Part shown: positions 27,628 to 37,408 of the stretch, piece by piece | How positions within the stretch are numbered: the stretch's first letter is position 1 | Layout: each line of letters starts with the position of its first letter | NCBI RefSeq assembly: GCF_030758975.1 | Contig: NZ_CP132359.1 | Coordinates: 2,388,781 to 2,452,780, forward strand | Direction: 5' to 3' | Length of the DNA stretch: 64,000 nt | Origin: Bosea beijingensis | GTDB lineage: Bacteria; Pseudomonadota; Alphaproteobacteria; Rhizobiales; Beijerinckiaceae | Notes under the pieces: generated by a model | Databases searched by the model: none | What the model saw: only the letters and a program-made list of their open reading frames with translations | Told to the model about the DNA's origin: nothing | Made by a program: the position numbers and the translations under genes

Positions 27628-27676
27628 CTCTGTTTCCGCGGGAAATCAGTAAGCTCCAGCCCGGACCGCTTTCGCC

Positions 27677-29272
27677 TCAAGGCGTCGCGACATATCCATC
27701 CCGACGCGGGTCGGCCGCGCCGGTGAACACCCCCGTAGCCGGATCGGCCGCCACCGCCTGCATGCCGCCGCAGCGCATGGTCCAGCCGACATCGAAGGCG
27801 CGCGCCTCATGCCCGCGCCTGACCAGCTCGGCGATCGTCTCCGGTGTGATCCGGTTCTCGATCTCGACGAGGCGCCCGTCCCAGAGGCGCGCTCGCGGCG
27901 CCTCGATCGCTTCCTGAAGCGGCAGGCCGTAGACGAGATGCTGAACCATGGCCTGCGCCTGCGTCTGCATGATGCCGTAGCTGCCGGGCGTGCCGAGCGC
28001 GAGCACCGGCTTGCCGTCGCGGGTCGAGAGCGTCGGCGACATGCACATCGGCAGTTCGTCGCCGGGCTTCGAGCGGTTCGGGCTGCCGGGTTGGACATCG
28101 GCCCAGTACAGGAAGTTGTTGAAGCACAGCCCCGTGCCTGGCACGACGACGCCGCTGCCGAACGGGCTGCCGAGGCTCTGCGTGATGCAGATCAGGTTGC
28201 CTTCGCTGTCCGCGACCGAGAGCGAGGTCGTGTGCGCCGGGTCTTCCTTGTCCTGCGGCACCCACTGCTCGGTCGGCCCCGTCACCGGCTTGCCGTCGGT
28301 CAGGCGCTGACGCAGACGCGCGACGGAAGCCTCCGACATGATCTCGGCGAGCTTCTCCGGCGAGGGATTGTTATGGGCGATGCGCTCGCCAGCCGCGAGG
28401 CGGATCGCGCGGTAGACGAGGTCGAGATGATCCGCCCCGTCCCTCGGCTTCGACGCAAGGTCGATGCCGTCGAGCAGCTTGAGTGTCAGCAGGAACTGGA
28501 AGCCCTCGCAGGGCGGCGGCGGCACATGCACCGACAGACCCCTGAAGCTCGCCGCCATCGGCTCGCGCCAGACCATCTTCACCGCCGCGAGATCGGCCAT
28601 GGTCAGCGAGCCGCCGAGCGCCTGCAGATGCGTGATGACCTTCTCGCCGAGCGCGCCGCGATAGAAATGATCCGGCCCCTTCTCGGCGATCTCGCTCAAC
28701 GTCTTCGCAAGGTCCGACTGCACGAGCACGGAGCCGAGATGCATCGCGCCATTGGGCTGGTAGTTCTTCGACCACGCCGGATAGAGCGCCGGGATCTTCG
28801 CCAGCAGCGGGTCGTTCTCCTCGAACTCATCCGCGCCGAACTCGGCCAGCGCGAAACCGTCCCGCGCCAAGGCGATCGCCGGAGCGAAGACCTCGGCCAT
28901 CGACTTGCGGCCATAGGTCTTCACCAGCTCGCACCAGCCGGCGAGATTGCCGGGAGAGGCGACGGCAAGCGCGCCGCGTTCGAGATCGGTGCGCTGGCTG
29001 AAACGGTCGGCCGGGAAGCTCGCCGGGATCGGCGGCACGAAATCGAGCACGCGCACCCGCTTTTCGGCCGCGACCCACATCGTCGAGAGGCCCATGCCGG
29101 CGAGCCCCGACATGAAGGGCTCGACCACGTTGAGAGCGGCGGCCGTGGCGGCGGCGGCATCGAAGGCGTTGCCGCCCTGCGCCAGCAGTTTTGCGCCGGC
29201 CTGCGCCGCCAAGGGATGGGCCGCGGCAACCATGCCGTGGCGAGAGGTCATCGTGGGGCGGCGGCCATGCAT
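27677..29272 (-). CDS. Gamma-glutamyltransferase family protein
   Basis: A 531-residue Ntn-hydrolase of the gamma-glutamyltranspeptidase family. It is autocleaved to give an N-terminal catalytic Thr; the expected processing site is HTTSLSVAD (T348/T349). GSPFGSGVVVPGTGLCFNN (oxyanion and substrate loop) and the final RRDGYV are conserved. No signal peptide is evident, so this is a cytoplasmic branch (several act on gamma-glutamyl or acylated intermediates) rather than the classical periplasmic Ggt. Substrate uncertain. Confidence 0.92.
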   Translation of the reverse strand: MHGRRPTMTSRHGMVAAAHPLAAQAGAKLLAQGGNAFDAAAATAAALNVVEPFMSGLAGMGLSTMWVAAEKRVRVLDFVPPIPASFPADRFSQRTDLERGALAVASPGNLAGWCELVKTYGRKSMAEVFAPAIALARDGFALAEFGADEFEENDPLLAKIPALYPAWSKNYQPNGAMHLGSVLVQSDLAKTLSEIAEKGPDHFYRGALGEKVITHLQALGGSLTMADLAAVKMVWREPMAASFRGLSVHVPPPPCEGFQFLLTLKLLDGIDLASKPRDGADHLDLVYRAIRLAAGERIAHNNPSPEKLAEIMSEASVARLRQRLTDGKPVTGPTEQWVPQDKEDPAHTTSLSVADSEGNLICITQSLGSPFGSGVVVPGTGLCFNNFLYWADVQPGSPNRSKPGDELPMCMSPTLSTRDGKPVLALGTPGSYGIMQTQAQAMVQHLVYGLPLQEAIEAPRARLWDGRLVEIENRITPETIAELVRRGHEARAFDVGWTMRCGGMQAVAADPATGVFTGAADPRRDGYVATP

Positions 29273-29325
29273 CGTCAGTCTCCTCCTCGTCGTTTTCTGA
29301 CGACGATCAGAGCACGAATCCGGCG

Positions 29326-30093
29326 CTAGAACAGGCTGCCTTGCCCGTCATCCGCGGGAGGCCGGGTCGCTTTGCGCGCATGGCGCTTCGGTTCCTCCGG
29401 AGCCTCCTCCGGCGGAAGCTCGGCCAGCGGCAACTGAATCTCGGCCGCGTCATTCGCGACCTTGTTGACGGCGTTGCCGATCGCGACGGCCTCCAGCAGA
29501 TCGTCCGGGGGCGGCTTCAGCAGGCGCCCGGTCTGTTCCGACGTCGCTTGCGGGTCGAGCCAGGCGTCGTGGTCGCGGGGATCGAGGATGATCGGGCTGC
29601 GATGGTGGATCGGCGCCATCGTGCCGTTGGCTGGCCCCGTCATCATCGCGACCGTGTCGATCTCGGAGCCATCCGGCGAATGCCAGGTCTCCCACAACGC
29701 GGCGAAGGCGAAGAGGTTGCGATCGGGCTTTCGGAACAGGAAAGCTTCGTTGCGGGCCTGCTTGCCGGTGCCGCTGCGCCGCCATTCGTAGAAGGCATCG
29801 GCCGGCAGCAGGCACCGCCGCCGCGTCAGGGCGTTGCGGAAGGACGGCTTTTCGGCCGCGCTCTCAATCCGGATATTGATGACGAGCGGGAAATCCTTGG
29901 GGTCCTTGACCCAGCCGGGGATGAAGCCCCAGCGCATCAGCATGAATTGCCGTGCGCCGTCATGCGGCCTGACGACCGGTACCGGCTGCGTCGGCGCGAT
30001 ATTGTAGCGTGGCGGGAAGTTCGGCTGCTCGCGATAGCCGAAGGTGTCGCGCATCGCCTCGGGGGGCAGGGTGATCGCATAGCGTCCGCACAT
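29326..30093 (-). CDS. SOS response-associated peptidase / abasic-site DNA-protein crosslink protein (YedK/HMCES)
   Basis: A 255-residue SRAP-domain protein. Cys2 (MCGRYA) forms a thiazolidine crosslink with abasic sites in single-stranded DNA. Other active-site residues are Asn in PRYNIAPTQ, Glu in FYEWRR and His in MAPIHHRSP. The C-terminal ~35 residues are Pro/Glu-rich and basic, an extension beyond the usual ~220 residues. It is divergent from the gene at 30181, across an AT-richer 87-base gap. Confidence 0.95.
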   Translation of the reverse strand: MCGRYAITLPPEAMRDTFGYREQPNFPPRYNIAPTQPVPVVRPHDGARQFMLMRWGFIPGWVKDPKDFPLVINIRIESAAEKPSFRNALTRRRCLLPADAFYEWRRSGTGKQARNEAFLFRKPDRNLFAFAALWETWHSPDGSEIDTVAMMTGPANGTMAPIHHRSPIILDPRDHDAWLDPQATSEQTGRLLKPPPDDLLEAVAIGNAVNKVANDAAEIQLPLAELPPEEAPEEPKRHARKATRPPADDGQGSLF

Positions 30094-30180
30094 GCCCGCT
30101 GTTTACGTCGAGACGAGCGTTCGGAATCAACACTTTATTTGCGGTTGCACCAACATAGTCGCGGCGATTTGGGGTAGCGG

Positions 30181-30681
30181 ATGAGCGTCATCGCGGCGGA
30201 GATGCTGGCTGGAACGGCGGCCGAACGGCTTGACGCCGGTGTCCACCCGCGTCTGTCGACCGATTTTCTCAACCGCTACAGCGAAGCCCTGATGCTGATC
30301 GAGATGGTCGCGATGGATGAGAGCATCCTCGCCGATCTCCAGGCTTGGCAATCCGTCGGCTACCGCGAGCATTTCGCCAGCTCGGCCCTGCGCTGCGCCG
30401 CCTCGGCTCTCGCCGCCTATGACGAGCTGAACCCGAACCGGGCCCGTGCTTTCGACGAAGCTTGCCGAGCGATGACGCGGCTGGTGCGTACGGTGACGGC
30501 GCTGCTCGCGGAAACGCCGCCCTCGCCGGAATTGCCGGAGATCGTCGAGGTCGCAGGCGAGGCCCTGCGCCGGCAGATCGCCCGCGCGACACAGTTCATC
30601 AACGCGAATGGCGCGATCGACATCACGGCGTTCGAGGATACCGCCTTGCAGGAACAGATCGACGCCTTGCTCGCGCGTTGA
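30181..30681 (+). CDS. Conserved hypothetical protein, all-helical
   Basis: A 166-residue, predominantly alpha-helical soluble protein without a signal peptide or membrane helix. It is rich in Ala, Glu and Leu, with short amphipathic helices. I recognise no domain. ATG 30181 has a GGGG-rich sequence 6-12 bases upstream. It is divergent from the HMCES-type gene and convergent with tlyA. Codon use matches neighbours, so it is likely a genuine lineage gene. Confidence 0.75.
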   Translation: MSVIAAEMLAGTAAERLDAGVHPRLSTDFLNRYSEALMLIEMVAMDESILADLQAWQSVGYREHFASSALRCAASALAAYDELNPNRARAFDEACRAMTRLVRTVTALLAETPPSPELPEIVEVAGEALRRQIARATQFINANGAIDITAFEDTALQEQIDALLAR

Positions 30682-30696
30682 CCAGGCGCACTGGCC

Positions 30697-31419
30697 TCAG
30701 CGCCGCGCCCCAACCAGAAATTCGCGATTGCCGTCGCCACCCTCGATCGGGGAGGGGATGGGTCCATCCACGGCAAAGCCCAGCGTTTTCAGCGTCGCGA
30801 CGATCTCGTCGCAGACCTGAAGCTGGATCGCCTCGTCCCGGACGATGCCTTTCTTGAGCGCGGCACGGCCGGCCTCGAATTGCGGCTTGATCAGTGCCGC
30901 GATGCCGGCCTTGGGGGCGAGCAGGGCAGCGACTGCCGGTAGCACGAGCTTCAGCGAGATGAAGCTGACGTCGATTGCGGCCAGGCTCGGCCGCTCCGGC
31001 AGGACAGCGACCTCCAGTGTTCGGATATCCTGCCCCTCGAAGCTGGTGACGCGCGGGTCGGCCCGCAGCGAGGCATGCAACTGGTCGCGCCCGACATCGA
31101 CGGCGACGACATGGCGCGCGCCGCGCTTCAGCAGCAGGTCGGTGAAGCCTCCTGTCGAGGAGCCGACATCGAGGCAGGTAAGCCCCTGCGGATCGAAGCC
31201 GAAGGCATCGAGCGCGCCGGCCAGTTTCAGCCCGCCGCGCGAGACGTAAGGGTGCGGCGCTTGCGCGGTCAGCTCCGCGTCATCGGCCACCATCTCGGAG
31301 GCCTTGCGGACGGGCGTGCCGTTGGCAGTGACAAGCCCGGCGGCGATCGCGGCCTGCGCCCGCGCACGGCTCTCGAAGAAGCCGCGCTCGACGAGCAACT
31401 GGTCGGCCCGGCTCTTCAT
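30697..31419 (-). CDS. tlyA: TlyA-family rRNA 2'-O-methyltransferase / hemolysin-like protein
   Basis: A 240-residue protein. The N-terminal S4 RNA-binding domain (about 1-60: RADQLLVERG, ARAQAAIAAGLV) is joined to an FtsJ-like SAM methyltransferase domain (LDVGSSTGGFTDLLL, AAIDVSFISL, LIKPQFEAG). It is expected to 2'-O-methylate ribose in rRNA; the hemolysin name is historical. It starts 10 bases after the dxs stop on the same strand, so it is almost certainly co-transcribed with dxs, as in many alphaproteobacteria. Confidence 0.95.
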   Translation of the reverse strand: MKSRADQLLVERGFFESRARAQAAIAAGLVTANGTPVRKASEMVADDAELTAQAPHPYVSRGGLKLAGALDAFGFDPQGLTCLDVGSSTGGFTDLLLKRGARHVVAVDVGRDQLHASLRADPRVTSFEGQDIRTLEVAVLPERPSLAAIDVSFISLKLVLPAVAALLAPKAGIAALIKPQFEAGRAALKKGIVRDEAIQLQVCDEIVATLKTLGFAVDGPIPSPIEGGDGNREFLVGARR

Positions 31420-31429
31420 GGCCAGGTTG

Positions 31430-33340
31430 TCAGGCCAGTTTCACGGCGCTGGGCCGGCCCAGCGCGGTCTCGACGGCCTTGACGATGCCGGCGGCGTCGA
31501 GCCCGGCGGCGGCATACATCGCGTCCGGCTTGTCATGGTCCTGGAAGACGTCGGGCAGCGTCAGGCTCCGGATCTTCAGGCCGGCATCGAGCACTCCATT
31601 CTGCGCCAGCAGATGCAGGACATGGCTGCCGAAGCCGCCGACCGAGCCTTCCTCGACCGTAACGAGAACCTCGTGCTCGCGGGCGAGCTTGAGAATCAGC
31701 GCCTCGTCGAGCGGCTTGGCGAAGCGCGCATCGGCGACGGTGGTCGACAGGCCGCGCTGCGCCAGCAGCTCGGCGGCCTTGAGACATTCGCCCAGGCGCG
31801 TGCCGAGCGAGAGCAGCGCGATCCGCGTGCCTTCGCGAACGATGCGGCCCTTGCCGATCTCCAGCGGCACGCCGACATCGGGGATCTCGACACCGACGCC
31901 TTCGCCGCGCGGATAGCGGAAGGCGATCGGCCCCTCGTCATAGGCGGTGGCGGTCGCGACCATATGGGTCAGCTCCGCCTCGTCGGCGGCGGCCATCACC
32001 ACCATGTCGGGCAGGCAGGCGAGATAGGCGATGTCGAAGGAGCCGGCATGGGTCGCGCCATCGGCGCCGACGAGCCCGGCGCGGTCGAGCGCGAAGCGCA
32101 CCGGCAGCTTCTGGATAGCCACGTCATGGACGATCTGGTCATAGGCGCGCTGCATGAAGGTCGAGTAGATCGCGACGAAGGGCTTGTAGCCCTCGGTCGC
32201 GAGGCCGGCGGCGAAGGTCACCGCATGCTGCTCGGCGATGCCGACATCGAAGGTGCGACCCGGGAATTCCTTGCCGAAGGCGTCGAGCCCGGTGCCGGAC
32301 GGCATCGCGGCGGTCACCGCGACGACCTTGTCGTCCTCGCGGGCCTGCTTGATCAGGGCCTGGGCGAAGACATTGGTGTAGCTCGGTGCATTGGCCGGCG
32401 CCTTGGCCTGCAGGCCGGTGACGGGGTCGAACTTGACGACGGCATGGTATTTGTCGGCCGTCGCCTCGGCCGGCGCGTAGCCCTTGCCCTTCTGGGTCAC
32501 GACATGGACGAGGATCGGCCCGTTGCCGGCGTCGCGAACATTGCGCAGGACCGGCAGGAGGTGGTCGAGATTATGCCCGTCGATCGGCCCGACATAGTAG
32601 AAGCCGAGCTCCTCGAACATCGTGCCGCCGGTCCAGAAGCCGCGGGCATATTCCTCGGTGCGCCGCGCCTTGTCGTGGAAGAAGCGCGGCAGCTTCTCGG
32701 CGAGCTGCTTGGCGACCTCTCGCAGCGAGCGATAGGTCCGGCCCGAGACGAGCCGTGCGAGATAGGCCGACATCGCGCCGACAGGCGGCGCGATCGACAT
32801 GTCGTTGTCGTTGAGGATGACGATCAGCCGCGAATCGAGCGCGCCCGCATTGTTCATCGCCTCATAGGCCATGCCGGCCGACATCGCGCCGTCGCCGATC
32901 ACGGCGATGACGTTGTTCTTGCGTCCCGCGAGATCGCGCCCGACGGCCATGCCGAGCCCGGCCGAGATCGAGGTCGAGGAATGCGCGGCGCCGAAGGGGT
33001 CGTATTCGCTCTCGGCGCGCTTGGTGAAGCCCGAGAGGCCGCCGCCCTGACGCAAGCTGCGGATGCGGTCGCGCCGTCCGGTCAGGATCTTGTGCGGATA
33101 GGCCTGATGGCCGACATCCCAGATCAACCGGTCGCGCGGCGTATCGAAGACATGGTGCAGCGCGACGGTGAGTTCGACCACGCCTAAGCCCGCGCCGAGA
33201 TGGCCGCCGGTGACGGAGACGGCGTCGACCGTCTCGAACCGGAGCTCGTCGGCGACCTGGCGCAGCTTGGCGTCGTCGAGGGCCCGCAGATCGGCGGGTT
33301 CGTGGATCGTGTCGAGGAGCGGCGTGGCGGGACGGGGCAC
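31430..33340 (-). CDS. dxs: 1-deoxy-D-xylulose-5-phosphate synthase
   Basis: A 636-residue thiamine-diphosphate enzyme that condenses pyruvate and glyceraldehyde-3-phosphate, the first step of the MEP isoprenoid pathway. The ThDP/Mg motif is [31 protein letters not shown] carries the catalytic Glu; the C-terminal transketolase domain follows. The frame extends to 33478, but the conserved N-terminus ([19 protein letters not shown]) begins at GTG 33340. GAAGGA is 12 bases upstream, rather far. dxs-tlyA form an operon. The xseB gene that often precedes dxs in this order lies 2.5 kb away, at 35842. Confidence 0.95.
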   Translation of the reverse strand: MPRPATPLLDTIHEPADLRALDDAKLRQVADELRFETVDAVSVTGGHLGAGLGVVELTVALHHVFDTPRDRLIWDVGHQAYPHKILTGRRDRIRSLRQGGGLSGFTKRAESEYDPFGAAHSSTSISAGLGMAVGRDLAGRKNNVIAVIGDGAMSAGMAYEAMNNAGALDSRLIVILNDNDMSIAPPVGAMSAYLARLVSGRTYRSLREVAKQLAEKLPRFFHDKARRTEEYARGFWTGGTMFEELGFYYVGPIDGHNLDHLLPVLRNVRDAGNGPILVHVVTQKGKGYAPAEATADKYHAVVKFDPVTGLQAKAPANAPSYTNVFAQALIKQAREDDKVVAVTAAMPSGTGLDAFGKEFPGRTFDVGIAEQHAVTFAAGLATEGYKPFVAIYSTFMQRAYDQIVHDVAIQKLPVRFALDRAGLVGADGATHAGSFDIAYLACLPDMVVMAAADEAELTHMVATATAYDEGPIAFRYPRGEGVGVEIPDVGVPLEIGKGRIVREGTRIALLSLGTRLGECLKAAELLAQRGLSTTVADARFAKPLDEALILKLAREHEVLVTVEEGSVGGFGSHVLHLLAQNGVLDAGLKIRSLTLPDVFQDHDKPDAMYAAAGLDAAGIVKAVETALGRPSAVKLA

Positions 33341-33521
33341 GAGGCTGTCTGATCCTTCGCTGGGATGCCCTCGGAATAGAGCCTGCGCGGCAAGCTTGCA
33401 AACCGTGCTTGCGTTTCCGGCCGGGCCGCGTGTGAGCGCCTCGTCTTGCCACGAAACGGGTGGTTCCCATGCCGGCAAGGCGTTTCAGTAGGGTCGAGAC
33501 GGCTTCCGGGGACGCAACGCC

Positions 33522-34751
33522 ATGCAATCGACCGATATTAAGCCACTGCCGACGGCATTTCGCCGCATCGGCTGGTCCAACCTCTTCGCCCAGTTCTCGG
33601 AGCAGATTGCGCTGGCTGCCGCGCCGCTGGCCGCGGTGCTGCTCCTCGCGGCCGGGCCTGCCGAGACCGGCTGGCTCCAGACCGCGCAGACCTTGCCCTT
33701 CCTGCTGTTGTCGATTCCCGCCGGCCTGATGGTCGACCGGGCCTCGCGGCGCCGGCTGATGGTCGGCACCGAGCTGCTGCGTGCGGTGTCGCTGCTGGCA
33801 ATCCCGTTTTTGCTCGCCGCGGGAGCCCTCAACCTGACCTGGCTTGCGCTGCTCGGCGCGCTCGGGGCCATCGGAACGGTCTGCTACAGCGTCGCGGCCC
33901 CCGCTTTCGTGCCGTCGGTCGTGCCGCGCGAGCGGCTGGCCGACGCCAATCGCTGGCTGGAGCTGGCCCGCAGCGCCGCCTATGCCGGTGGACCCGCGCT
34001 GGGCGGGGCGCTCGTCGGCTGGATCGGCGTCTCCACCGCTTATGGGCTGGCAGCCGGGCTCTCGATCCTCGCGGCGATGCTGCTGGCCGGCCTGCCGAAG
34101 GACGCGGCGCCGTCAGGCCCGCGCCGCGACCTGCTTGACGATCTCAAGGAAGGCGCGCGTTTCGTCGCTGGTCACGATCTGCTCCGGCCGATCCTGATGA
34201 CGGCGGTGTTTTTCAACGTCTCCTGGTTCATCTTCCAGGCGGTCTATGTCGCCTACGCCGTGCAGAACCTGGGCCTGAGCGCGACGCAGGTCGGCATCTC
34301 GCTTGGCATCTACGGTGCGGGCATGATCGTCGGGGCCATCCTCGCGCCGGCCATTGCGAGGCAGGTCACTTTCGGGACATTGATCCTGCTCGGGCCCTTC
34401 GCCGGGCTCTGCGCGGCGGGCGTGATGTTCGCGACGCTCTGGCTGCCCTCGGTCTATCTGGTCGCCGCGAGCTTCTTCCTGTTCGGCGTCGGGCCGATCA
34501 TCTGGACGATCTCGACCATGACATTGCGCCAGGCGGTGACGCCGAACGCCATGCTCGGCCGCGTCTCCGCGCTGATCATGACGGCGACCTTCGGCGCGCG
34601 GCCGATCGGCGCCGCGATCGGCGCTTCTGTCGCGGCGAACCTCGGCATCGCCGCCTGCCTGGGCCTCGCGGCCACAGGCTTTCTCGTCCAGTTGCTTGTG
34701 ATCGGCTTCTCGCGTGTGCCGAAACTCAGGGACATCTCCGAGGCGGTCTGA
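33522..34751 (+). CDS. MFS transporter (EntS/MFS_3-type exporter)
   Basis: A 409-residue permease with about 12 membrane helices. The helix 2-3 loop is GLMVDRASRRRLMVG and the helix 4 region is VPRERLADANRWLELARSAAYAGGPALGGALVG, given here in two parts of the same helix pair. This pattern is typical of drug/siderophore efflux proteins of the EntS group. It is divergent from dxs. The substrate is unknown. Confidence 0.88.
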   Translation: MQSTDIKPLPTAFRRIGWSNLFAQFSEQIALAAAPLAAVLLLAAGPAETGWLQTAQTLPFLLLSIPAGLMVDRASRRRLMVGTELLRAVSLLAIPFLLAAGALNLTWLALLGALGAIGTVCYSVAAPAFVPSVVPRERLADANRWLELARSAAYAGGPALGGALVGWIGVSTAYGLAAGLSILAAMLLAGLPKDAAPSGPRRDLLDDLKEGARFVAGHDLLRPILMTAVFFNVSWFIFQAVYVAYAVQNLGLSATQVGISLGIYGAGMIVGAILAPAIARQVTFGTLILLGPFAGLCAAGVMFATLWLPSVYLVAASFFLFGVGPIIWTISTMTLRQAVTPNAMLGRVSALIMTATFGARPIGAAIGASVAANLGIAACLGLAATGFLVQLLVIGFSRVPKLRDISEAV

Positions 34752-34761
34752 GACGACCGGC

Positions 34762-35682
34762 TCAGCCCTCGGGGAGCGGGATGAACTCGCTCTCGTCACC
34801 GGGGACGGTGTCGAAGCGGCCGGTCTTCCACTCGTGCTTGGCCTGCTCGATCCGCTCCTTCGAGGAGGAGACGAAGTTCCACCAGATGTTGCGTGGGCCA
34901 TCCATCGGCTCGCCGCCGACGATCATCACGCGGGCCTGGTCGATGGCGAGGATCGAGATGCGGTCGCCAGGCTTGAAGACGAGGAGCTGGCCGGCGCCGA
35001 ACTCGTCTCCGGCGATGTCGACCTTGCCGGAGACGATATAGATCGCGCGCTCGTCATAGTCGGGGTCGAGCGGCAGGATCGCGCCGGGCGAGAGCACGGC
35101 CTCGGCATAGAGCGCATCCCATGGGAACTTCACCGGCGAGGTCTGGCCATAGGCCGAGCCCATGATCAGGCTGATGCGTTTGCCGCCCTCGACGATGCGC
35201 GGCAGCTCGCCTGCGCCGTGATGCTTGAACTCGGGCGCGACCTCCTCATGCGTCTTCGGCAAAGCGAGCCAGGCCTGGATGCCGTAGAGCTTCGGCCCGC
35301 TGGCGCGTGCTTCCATGCCGGTGCGCTCGGAATGGACGATGCCGCGGCCCGCCGTCATCAGGTTGACCGCGCCCGGCTTGATCGCGAGCGCCGTGCCCAG
35401 CGAGTCGCGGTGCATGATCTCGCCATCGAAGAGATAGGTCACGGTCGAGAGCCCGATATGCGGGTGCGGGCGAACGTCCAGTCCCTCGCCGAGATGGAAC
35501 TCGGCCGGGCCCATCTGGTCGAAGAAGATGAACGGGCCGACCATGCGCTGGCCGATCGCCGGCAGCGCGCGGCGGACCTGGAAGCCGCCGAGGTCATGGG
35601 AGCGGGGCACGATCACCTTCTCGATCGCCTCGCAGGAGCGGGCATCGCCCAGGATTGGATCGTCGGCGGGGAGTTGCGACAT
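34762..35682 (-). CDS. Pirin-family protein
   Basis: A 306-residue bicupin. The N-terminal cupin holds the metal-binding set in RPHPHIGLSTVTYLF, EIMHRDSLG and IVHSERTG (three His and one Glu), so it is likely Fe-binding. Some pirins have quercetinase activity and others are redox regulators. A near-perfect AAGGAGG sits 5-6 bases before ATG 35682, which overrides the longer frame to 35781. It is convergent with the MFS gene. Confidence 0.93.
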   Translation of the reverse strand: MSQLPADDPILGDARSCEAIEKVIVPRSHDLGGFQVRRALPAIGQRMVGPFIFFDQMGPAEFHLGEGLDVRPHPHIGLSTVTYLFDGEIMHRDSLGTALAIKPGAVNLMTAGRGIVHSERTGMEARASGPKLYGIQAWLALPKTHEEVAPEFKHHGAGELPRIVEGGKRISLIMGSAYGQTSPVKFPWDALYAEAVLSPGAILPLDPDYDERAIYIVSGKVDIAGDEFGAGQLLVFKPGDRISILAIDQARVMIVGGEPMDGPRNIWWNFVSSSKERIEQAKHEWKTGRFDTVPGDESEFIPLPEG

Positions 35683-35841
35683 GAGAGCCTCCTTGGTTGA
35701 GGCCGAATCTGGCCCCAAGGAGACGCGCAGGCAAGCGCCGGCTCGCAACCGGCCGCTGGCAGAAATGCAATGCCGCGACACTTGGGGCGCCGCGGCATTG
35801 CGTGGTGATCTCGCCTTTTGAGCGCGTTGGCGCTCGGCCGC

Positions 35842-36099
35842 TCAGTTGTCGACGTCGAGCGGGGTCGCGCCCGTCGGCTTGCCGTCGGCACCGAGCGTGA
35901 TGCGCTCGATGCGGGCTTCCGCCTGCTTCAGCAGCGCGTCGCAGCGCGCCTTCAGCGCTTCGCCACGAGTGTAGATTTCGATCGACTTTTCAAGCGGGAC
36001 GTCGCCGCGCTCTAGCTGCGCGACGATGGCTTCGAGTTCCTTCATCGCCGCCTCGAACGGCAGGGTGGCGACATCGGCGTTGGTCTTCTCTTCGCTCAC
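35842..36099 (-). CDS. xseB: Exodeoxyribonuclease VII small subunit
   Basis: An 85-residue helical-hairpin subunit of ExoVII, which degrades single-stranded DNA to acid-insoluble then acid-soluble oligonucleotides. The hallmark is [29 protein letters not shown] (here in order with no gap), then a [13 protein letters not shown] helix. GTG 36099, with GAGGAA 9 bases upstream, gives the family-length protein; the frame is open to 36153. xseA is not in the window. Confidence 0.93.
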   Translation of the reverse strand: MSEEKTNADVATLPFEAAMKELEAIVAQLERGDVPLEKSIEIYTRGEALKARCDALLKQAEARIERITLGADGKPTGATPLDVDN

Positions 36100-36175
36100 G
36101 GCCTGATTCCTCTTTGCGGGTGAGCTTATCGGCCGGAGCGCGTCCGGCCGCAACCCGTCTCAGGGCGCTCCTGAC

Positions 36176-36646
36176 TCAGACCGGCAGGGCGGAGGTCTTC
36201 TTGATCGTGCGCAGCGTCAGCGTTGATTGCACGCGGGTGACACCGGGCAGTTGCGTGATGATGTCGGTGTGGATGCGCTCGAAATCGGCGCTGTCGCGAT
36301 AGATCACCCGCATCAGATAGTCATGCGCGCCGGCCAGGAGATGGCATTCGAGGATCTCGGGCAGGCTCTGCACCGCCTGCTCGAAGCTCTCCAGCGAGGC
36401 GCGGCCCTGCTGGTCGAGCGTGACGAAGACGAAGGCTGTGCCGGGAAAGCCCGCGATCTTGTCGTCGAGCATCATCGCATAGCCGCGGATCAGGCCGCTC
36501 TCCTCGAGCTGCCGCACGCGGCGCAGGCAGGCCGAGGGCGAGAGATGCACCTTCTCGGCGAGGTCGGAATTGGTGATGCGTCCATCCTGCTGGAGAATCC
36601 GCAGGATGGAGCGGTCGCGCGAATCGAGCTCGATCGTCGTGGTCAC
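36176..36646 (-). CDS. Lrp/AsnC-family transcriptional regulator
   Basis: A 156-residue feast/famine regulator. The N-terminal HTH (RDRSILRILQQDGRITNSDL, then SPSACLRRVRQLEESG) is followed by the RAM ligand-binding/oligomerisation domain (about 75-150, with LLAGAHDYLMRVI). It probably responds to an amino acid. GTG 36646 is preceded by GGGAGG (36655-36660) at good spacing and is preferred over ATG 36679. The target is not obvious from neighbours. Confidence 0.93.
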   Translation of the reverse strand: MTTTIELDSRDRSILRILQQDGRITNSDLAEKVHLSPSACLRRVRQLEESGLIRGYAMMLDDKIAGFPGTAFVFVTLDQQGRASLESFEQAVQSLPEILECHLLAGAHDYLMRVIYRDSADFERIHTDIITQLPGVTRVQSTLTLRTIKKTSALPV

Positions 36647-36789
36647 AATGAAGGCCTCCCGCGCGATGCATCGTCGCAAAATTCACTGGATGCAAGCAAT
36701 CTTCTGCAGCGATCCGGCGCAGGTGCCGTAGCATTTACAGCATGCCAGGCGAAAGCGCGCAGGAAGCTGCGCGCTTCAGAAGTCGTCTT

Positions 36790-37302
36790 TCAGGCGAGGG
36801 GCATCGCGAAGGGCGTGCCCTCGAACGCATCGGCGCCGCGCCCGATCCGCTCGATCGCGCGGATCATCCGGCCGCGCCTGCCGAGCGCCGCGTCGGCCAA
36901 TGCGACCAGCCTGGCATTCGGCGTGGCGGATGGCGCGGCGCTGCGCAGAGCGTCGGCCACGTCATCCTCGTCCCGGTCCGGGGCGAGAGAGCAGGCCGCG
37001 ATATAGGCGGCTGCCGTCGAGCGGCTGATCCCGGCCCAGCAATGGATCACCATCGGCTCCGCGCGGTCCCAGGCGCGCAGGAAGGAGAGGAGCCGCGCCA
37101 TATGCTCCTGGCCGGCGAGGACATGGCCGTCCAGCGCCTGGCTGATGTCGGACATCCCCAGGAAGAGATGCCGCTCGGGCGCGATCCCAGCCGGCCGCGT
37201 GACGTCCGTGCCGAGATTGATCAGCGTGACGAGATGTCGGGCGCGGACGGCGGAAACGGTCTCGTCGAGCCGCGACAACGGGGAAACGTGAAGGGTGGAC
37301 AA
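36790..37302 (-). CDS. Dual-specificity/tyrosine phosphatase-like protein
   Basis: A 170-residue phosphatase-fold protein with the P-loop HCWAGISRSTAAAY (HCx5R, catalytic Cys and Arg), preceded by FLGMSDI (a candidate general-acid Asp). The start is TTG 37302 (STLHVSPLSRLDETV), with GGAG 8 bases upstream; the in-frame ATG at 37410 overlaps the divergent thioesterase gene and has no family similarity. The substrate is unknown. This short family is widespread in Rhizobiales. Confidence 0.85.
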   Translation of the reverse strand: MSTLHVSPLSRLDETVSAVRARHLVTLINLGTDVTRPAGIAPERHLFLGMSDISQALDGHVLAGQEHMARLLSFLRAWDRAEPMVIHCWAGISRSTAAAYIAACSLAPDRDEDDVADALRSAAPSATPNARLVALADAALGRRGRMIRAIERIGRGADAFEGTPFAMPLA

Positions 37303-37408
37303 GGGCTGGCTCCGCTGGGATGGGCAGACGATAGCATGATCGACAGTGCCGGCATCTCCATGACATGGAGGCGCTGCCCCGATCGATCCAGCGCCGAAAA
37401 AGCTCCCC

